From contig JACPRT010000171.1 of the NCBI GenBank assembly GCA_016189845.1, positions 1 to 10,110 on the forward strand: DNA of 10,110 bases, read 5' to 3'. The notes below the pieces were generated by a model. That model was not told the DNA's origin, ran no database searches, and was given only the letters and a program-made list of their open reading frames with translations. Both the position numbers and the translations under genes were made by a program. This DNA comes from Chloroflexota bacterium (GTDB lineage Bacteria; Chloroflexota; Dehalococcoidia; Lucifugimonadales; Lucifugimonadaceae). The stretch's first letter is position 1. Every line of letters starts with the position of its first letter. Positions 6,451-10,110 of the stretch are shown piece after piece.

Positions 6451-9068
6451 TTCATGCCGCCAGCATCGTTGCTCGGAACGCGCGCCGAGCCCTCGGCGGA
6501 AAGCGAGAGCGTCTCGCCATCCGCGATCATGTCTACCGTCAGCACCGTTTCCTTCAGCAGGAGCCATCTGAACCGCACGACGCGGCCCTGTATCAGGTCA
6601 GGAATTATCGACCCGCCGTCGTACCGATAGCCGTCCGGCAATACCACTTGCACCGACAGATCGCGCCCGAGCGTGCCGGGTTGCGGCTGCAACGAAAGAG
6701 AATACGTCATGGAATCGTTCCCCCGTTTGCGCAGGGGGTCGGGCACGGCGTATACGAAGCTCACGGTACGGGAGTCTGCAGGCGGTACCGTGAGCAGCCC
6801 CGCGACGTACGTCCCGGCGCTGTCCTGCCGCACCTCGACGGTATCGGTACCGATGCCAATGACGCCTGCCGCCTCTGCGACGCTGTACCTCGGTAGTGGC
6901 AGCAGGTCCGATGACACCACTTCGGCGCCGGAAGCCAGATAGGCGCGTACCAGATTCCAGTAGCACGCATTCTTGAGGGATTCGTACGCGCTATCCCGGT
7001 CCGCGAACTGGCTGTCGCAATTGTCTCGACCCTGAACACTCAGATTTCGGTAGCGAAGCGTGAGAGTGGCCCGCGCCGGGCCGTCCGCCGCCAGCTCGAT
7101 CCGATACGTCAGCCCGCGCTCGATGTTCCGGTCGACCTTGCTCCAGCCGACGTTGGAATCCACCACGATCACGCGGTCGGTGTCGCCATCGGCAAGTTTC
7201 CCGCTCCATCCGTAACCCTCGATCAGGCGCTGAGCCTCCGGGTCGTCGAGGTAGACGAGGATCTGCCTCTCCTCCAGTGCCGACTGGGCCGCCGCCCCGA
7301 TGTCCAGCACGCGGGCACGGCCTTCGGGGCCGTCCAACCGATCGAGCAGGCCCTGGAAAACGGCGTCCATGTACTGGCGGCCCTGCGCGTCGGTACCCCG
7401 CTCCAGGTCGGCAAGCAGCTCGTCGGCCGGGATCAGGCCGTTCGGCGTTTCGAGCGCACCGAACGCCTCCGCCAGACGCAGGAACGTCCACGGCGTCAGC
7501 GCCATCACACCGTCGACCTGACGGCCGGTGCCCAGGCGGTAGATGTCCCGGGTGATCTCGGCAGTGGACGGGAAGTCGGGCTCCCAGGTGGCGTCACGCA
7601 GGAGCCACACCGGTGCGTTCATGTACTTCTCGAGCAGTTCGGGCGGCTTCGGATAAAGAGCAAGCTTCGACAGGTCGTCGATCTCGACCACGTCCTGGTA
7701 CACATTGCTGACCAGCTCGCCGCCCGAAAACGTGACGAGCCACACGCCGGACACGAACCCGCCGCCCGCCCTCAGCTCGTCGGAGGTCTGCCCGAGCAGG
7801 AGGTACGTCTTCGGTTGCTCCGCGCCGAGCAACTCGGGCGCGATTCCCGGCAAATCCCTGGCAAGGACGATGCTGCCGGCGACCCTCTCGACGAGCCCGG
7901 TCAGCCGGGACTTCAGGAGCGACTCCCGGTCCCCGCGTGGCCCGGTCACCGACTGGGCGATCAAGGTCAGGGCTTCTTCGACGTCCCGCGCGGCGGCGAC
8001 GAAATCGTCATGACGCTCGTCCATCAGTCGCAGCGCTTCCAGCAGACGAGGACCGTCGCTCAGGAGCCCGGAGCCACCCTCGGAAATCAACTTGAAAGCG
8101 GCTTCGCCGGCGAGCAGCCCGCGTGCGCCTCCGACCGCGACCAGTTCGGTCGCACGTAGCACCGACTCCAGCCTCGGAAGCTCGGCGTAGAGGTCGCTGT
8201 CCGCGAACTCAGCAGGCGCGGCCAGGTTCGCCTTGTGGACCGCCTCCCGCGCTCGCGCGGCGGTTCCCTCCAGACTCTGCAACCTCGCCGCCAGCCTCGG
8301 GATGTCCAGTTGCCCCGACTGGAGGACGCTGTCGATGTCGTCGATCGCAGGTTGTGCGATCACGATGAGGTCGCCGACCGCCTTGACTGCGGCCGCGGCG
8401 CTCGTGCCCCAGTCGACCGCCTGCCTCAGGCGCGCCTCCGTCTGGTCCAGGCGGACCGCATCATCCCGCAGCCACCCCATGAGCCGTTCCGGCGGACTCT
8501 CGGGCTTCAGTCTCTCGGAACGATCGAGTGTTGCGTCGGCCTCGACGAACATCTGGAGCGCAAGCAGCGAGTCCGCCGCGAACCGACCGCCGGCGAACGC
8601 CCGATAGGCCTCGTCCAGCGGCCCGATGGCGACGCCGTAGATCCTTCTCAACTCTTCAGCCCCGCCGGTCGCGCTTGCCGCGCTTTCGAGGTCGAGGGGC
8701 AGCCGGTCCACGACCGACCGCGTCATGCGGATATCGTCGCCGAAATACGGCAGCCAGCCCAGCAAGATCGCGGCGGGACGGACCGGCCATGCCAGGGTCC
8801 GAAGGCGGGAGGCGGCGGGCCGTGCGTCGATGAACTCATGCCTGAGCAGGGCTACCGCTGCGGCGTCGCCCGACGCCAGCGTGCTGGCCGAGCTCTCGAG
8901 GGCGGCCAGGCGCCCGCGGAGGGCGCGGACCTGCGTGGTCACGGCGACGACCCAGATTGCCGCCACCAGCGCAAGAGTGGCAATCACCGCCAGCGCGGCG
9001 TATCTAACCCTGCGGCGCCTCGCCAGGGCGCGCAGAACGCCGATCCGCCTGAAATAATCCACTCTCAC
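6447..9068 (-). CDS. DUF4012 domain-containing membrane-anchored protein
   Basis: An 873-residue protein with a short Arg-rich cytoplasmic tail (1-22), one membrane helix (about 23-45) and a long extracytoplasmic part. Residues 50-400 are Ala/Leu/Glu-rich and mostly helical, in places coiled-coil-like. The DUF4012 signature follows: TYLLLGQTSDELRAGGGF (421-438), a WEPDFP motif (495-500) and VDGVMALTPWTFLRLAEAFG (518-537). A C-terminal beta-rich region (about 640-860) includes Cys684 and Cys703, a possible disulfide pair. DUF4012 proteins are often found near exopolysaccharide genes of Actinobacteria and Chloroflexota, and the middle region loosely recalls LytR-CpsA-Psr proteins. Their biochemical role is not established. 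The GTG at 9068 overlaps the stop of an APS kinase remnant; a second GTG at 9062 would shorten the protein by two residues. The stop overlaps the next gene's TTG. Family call is firm, function unknown. Confidence 0.9.
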   Translation of the reverse strand: MRVDYFRRIGVLRALARRRRVRYAALAVIATLALVAAIWVVAVTTQVRALRGRLAALESSASTLASGDAAAVALLRHEFIDARPAASRLRTLAWPVRPAAILLGWLPYFGDDIRMTRSVVDRLPLDLESAASATGGAEELRRIYGVAIGPLDEAYRAFAGGRFAADSLLALQMFVEADATLDRSERLKPESPPERLMGWLRDDAVRLDQTEARLRQAVDWGTSAAAAVKAVGDLIVIAQPAIDDIDSVLQSGQLDIPRLAARLQSLEGTAARAREAVHKANLAAPAEFADSDLYAELPRLESVLRATELVAVGGARGLLAGEAAFKLISEGGSGLLSDGPRLLEALRLMDERHDDFVAAARDVEEALTLIAQSVTGPRGDRESLLKSRLTGLVERVAGSIVLARDLPGIAPELLGAEQPKTYLLLGQTSDELRAGGGFVSGVWLVTFSGGELVSNVYQDVVEIDDLSKLALYPKPPELLEKYMNAPVWLLRDATWEPDFPSTAEITRDIYRLGTGRQVDGVMALTPWTFLRLAEAFGALETPNGLIPADELLADLERGTDAQGRQYMDAVFQGLLDRLDGPEGRARVLDIGAAAQSALEERQILVYLDDPEAQRLIEGYGWSGKLADGDTDRVIVVDSNVGWSKVDRNIERGLTYRIELAADGPARATLTLRYRNLSVQGRDNCDSQFADRDSAYESLKNACYWNLVRAYLASGAEVVSSDLLPLPRYSVAEAAGVIGIGTDTVEVRQDSAGTYVAGLLTVPPADSRTVSFVYAVPDPLRKRGNDSMTYSLSLQPQPGTLGRDLSVQVVLPDGYRYDGGSIIPDLIQGRVVRFRWLLLKETVLTVDMIADGETLSLSAEGSARVPSNDAGGMN
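6759..6795. repeat. 11-bp perfect inverted repeat inside the DUF4012 gene
   Basis: The arm GCTCACGGTAC at 6759-6769 is the exact reverse complement of GTACCGTGAGC at 6785-6795, with a 15-nt loop between them. It lies in codons of about residues 758-770 of the DUF4012 protein. The predicted RNA hairpin is stable but has no U-tract, so it is not a typical terminator. It may be chance in GC-rich coding DNA. Confidence 0.5.
9065..9068 (-). promoter_or_regulatory. GTGA stop/start overlap: cysC remnant to DUF4012
   Basis: The TGA of the 42-codon remnant (9067-9065) shares two bases with the GTG start of DUF4012 (9068-9066). No good Shine-Dalgarno precedes the GTG, so ribosomes finishing the remnant may re-initiate here. 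The AGGTGA just before the alternative GTG at 9062 is too close to act well as a binding site for it. Confidence 0.55.
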
Positions 9069-9193
9069 CTGTTCTTGCGGGCGCCGCGCTCGCGCAGGAG
9101 CGGCGCCACACCGTTGGCGATGCTCGACTTGCCTGCACAGGGGAGTCCGGTCAGCCAGAGCGTGAACCCGGCCGGGCGATTTCTTTCAAGCAT
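9065..9193 (-). pseudogene. cysC: Truncated adenylylsulfate (APS) kinase remnant, N-terminal P-loop only
   Basis: A 42-codon frame from ATG 9193 to TGA 9067-9065. Residues 9-24 (GFTLWLTGLPCAGKSS) match the start of APS kinase, which phosphorylates adenylylsulfate to PAPS. The segment includes the WLTGL strand and a complete Walker A P-loop (GLPCAGKS). The following IANGVAPLLRERGAR fits the first helix of the family. A full enzyme has roughly 170-200 residues, but here everything after the first helix is missing, including the D-G-D motif and the rest of the active site. The next bases are the DUF4012 start, so this is a truncation and not a single frameshift. The frame begins 5 nt after the epimerase stop, and its TGA shares bases with the DUF4012 GTG. 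It could still be translated, as a coupling leader or small peptide. The match is strong by eye but short. Confidence 0.65.
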
Positions 9194-9198
9194 GCAGG

Positions 9199-10110
9199 CT
9201 ATTGTCGCGTGCGCAGGAACTCGATGGTTTCGGCCAGCCCGGACGCAAGCTGGACTCGTGGTTGCCAGCCGAGCTCCTGGCGCGCCTTCGAGGCATCGAG
9301 CCGGATTTTCCGGAGGTCGCCCGGGCGCGGCGGCGCTTGCACCGGGGCCCTGTCGTAGCCGATCAGAGAGGCCATCTGACGAGCAAGCGTCGCCACCGCA
9401 ATCCCCTCGCCGGTGCCGATGTTGTAGGCGGTGGGCCCGCCGCGTTCGGACGCAAGTTCGAACGCCCTGACGACGTCGCCCACGAATATGTAGTCCCTCT
9501 CGTCGGCGCCGTCGCCAAAAATCCTGACCGGTTCGCCCGCCAGCATCGCCCGGCCAAAAATCGCCACGACCCCCGCTTCGCCGTGCGGGTCCTGGCGTGG
9601 GCCATAGACGTTGGCCAGCCTGACCACCGAGTAGTCGAGGCCGTATACGGCCCGGTAGGTGCCGAGGTAGACCTCGCCGGCAAGTTTGGACGCGCCATAG
9701 GGGGACACCGGACGACACGGGTGCGTCTCCGGCACAGGGAGGGATTCTGGTTCCCCGTAGATGGCCCCTCCGGTCGATGCGAAAACGACCTTGGCCCTGG
9801 CATCCGATGGGACGGCCCGCACCGCCTCAAGCAAATTGAGCATGCCCAGGATGTTGATCTCCGCGTCCAGCAACGGTTCGCGTGCCGACACCGCCACGCT
9901 CATCTGCGCGGCGAGGTGGAAGACGACCTCAGGCGATTCGGTCTTGACTACGTTTCGAAGGTCGGGCGAACGAATGTCGATATGGTGCAACTCGGCGGAT
10001 GGATTCAGGTTCTCACGCCGGCCGGAAGAAAGGTTGTCGACGACCACCACACGATCGCCGCGCGACACGAGACGGTCGACCAGGTGCGAACCGATGAATC
10101 CCGCGCCGCC
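9199..10110 (-). CDS. NAD-dependent epimerase/dehydratase, UDP-glucose 4-epimerase-like (N-terminus cut by window edge)
   Basis: An extended short-chain dehydrogenase/reductase; 303 residues are present and only a few N-terminal residues are lost. The frame runs to the window edge beginning GGAGFIGSHL, the later part of the Gly-rich NAD-binding motif, followed by VVVVDNLSSG (21-30), whose Asp binds the NAD ribose. HLAAQMSV (65-72), the active-site Ser/Thr strand (FASTGG, 110-115) and the catalytic YGASK (Tyr138, Lys142) follow, then VVRLANVYGPRQ (162-173) and a substrate-domain stretch IFGDGADERDYIFVGDV. These features fit the GalE/UDP-hexose 4-epimerase group; the exact sugar nucleotide cannot be told, and UDP-uronate or dTDP-sugar variants are possible. 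It is cytoplasmic and would feed activated sugars to glycan assembly. It is the first visible gene of the minus-strand cluster. The internal GTG at 10068 is not the true start, because the Rossmann motif lies upstream of it. Confidence 0.92.
   Translation of the reverse strand, partial: GGAGFIGSHLVDRLVSRGDRVVVVDNLSSGRRENLNPSAELHHIDIRSPDLRNVVKTESPEVVFHLAAQMSVAVSAREPLLDAEINILGMLNLLEAVRAVPSDARAKVVFASTGGAIYGEPESLPVPETHPCRPVSPYGASKLAGEVYLGTYRAVYGLDYSVVRLANVYGPRQDPHGEAGVVAIFGRAMLAGEPVRIFGDGADERDYIFVGDVVRAFELASERGGPTAYNIGTGEGIAVATLARQMASLIGYDRAPVQAPPRPGDLRKIRLDASKARQELGWQPRVQLASGLAETIEFLRTRQ

Noticed and set aside
6451..6567. An upstream extension of the lipoprotein reading frame to a start at 6567.
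   Set aside because: It would overlap DUF4012 by 121 bp and put 39 charged residues before the signal peptide. The TTG at 6450 gives a clean lipoprotein signal.
5644..6630. A plus-strand open frame of about 328 codons opposite the Ig-like lipoprotein.
   Set aside because: It is antisense to a gene with clear repeats and a signal peptide. Its translation is Arg-rich with no recognisable domain.
8235..9470. A plus-strand open frame of about 411 codons running antisense across DUF4012, the cysC remnant and the epimerase.
   Set aside because: It crosses three well-supported genes and has a low-complexity Arg/Pro-rich translation typical of antisense frames in GC-rich DNA. No family motif is visible.
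9065..9718. A longer minus-strand frame (about 217 codons) that includes the APS kinase stub at its C-terminal end.
   Set aside because: Its first 175 or so codons are an off-frame reading of the epimerase gene, with an Arg/Gly-rich translation. Only the segment from ATG 9193 shows family similarity.

Overview
This 10,110-base window is GC-rich and almost fully coding. It looks like part of a chromosomal cell-surface polysaccharide locus. High GC, frequent GTG/TTG starts with weak ribosome binding sites, O-antigen-ligase-type proteins with C-terminal helical-repeat tails, and a DUF4012 protein together suggest a Chloroflexota-type bacterium (for example Dehalococcoidia or SAR202-like). An actinobacterium cannot be excluded. 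The taxonomic call is an inference; there is no rRNA or other marker here.

Layout. The plus strand (2-3595) holds two consecutive integral-membrane proteins of the Wzy/WaaL (O-antigen polymerase/ligase) class. The first is cut by the left window edge. Each has the large extracytoplasmic loop with an (A/T)HN motif, followed by an extra membrane segment and a TPR-like tail. The minus strand (10110-3623) holds a head-to-tail cluster read right to left: a nucleotide-sugar epimerase (SDR, cut by the right edge), a 42-codon remnant of an APS kinase (cysC-like), a large DUF4012 membrane-anchored protein, a lipoprotein built from five tandem Ig-like modules, and a secreted or membrane-anchored protein with Pro/Thr-rich linkers and a PsbP-like C-terminal domain. 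The two clusters converge with only 27 bases between their stop codons (3596-3622) and no convincing terminator there.

How the genes may work together. The epimerase would supply a sugar nucleotide. The two Wzy/WaaL-class enzymes would polymerise or transfer lipid-linked glycan outside the membrane. The DUF4012, Ig-like and PsbP-like proteins would form an exported set acting at the cell surface. In the minus-strand cluster the epimerase and cysC remnant are 5 nt apart, and the next three junctions are each 4-nt stop/start overlaps (GTGA, TTGA, GTGA), which implies translational coupling and one transcript. Its promoter must lie outside the window to the right.

The most unusual points are the P-loop-bearing APS kinase stub kept in phase as a coupling link inside the operon, the five-module Ig-like lipoprotein coupled to DUF4012, and the pair of divergent ligase paralogues. 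I see no tRNA, rRNA, CRISPR array, insertion sequence or phage gene. No stretch over 300 bases lacks a gene.
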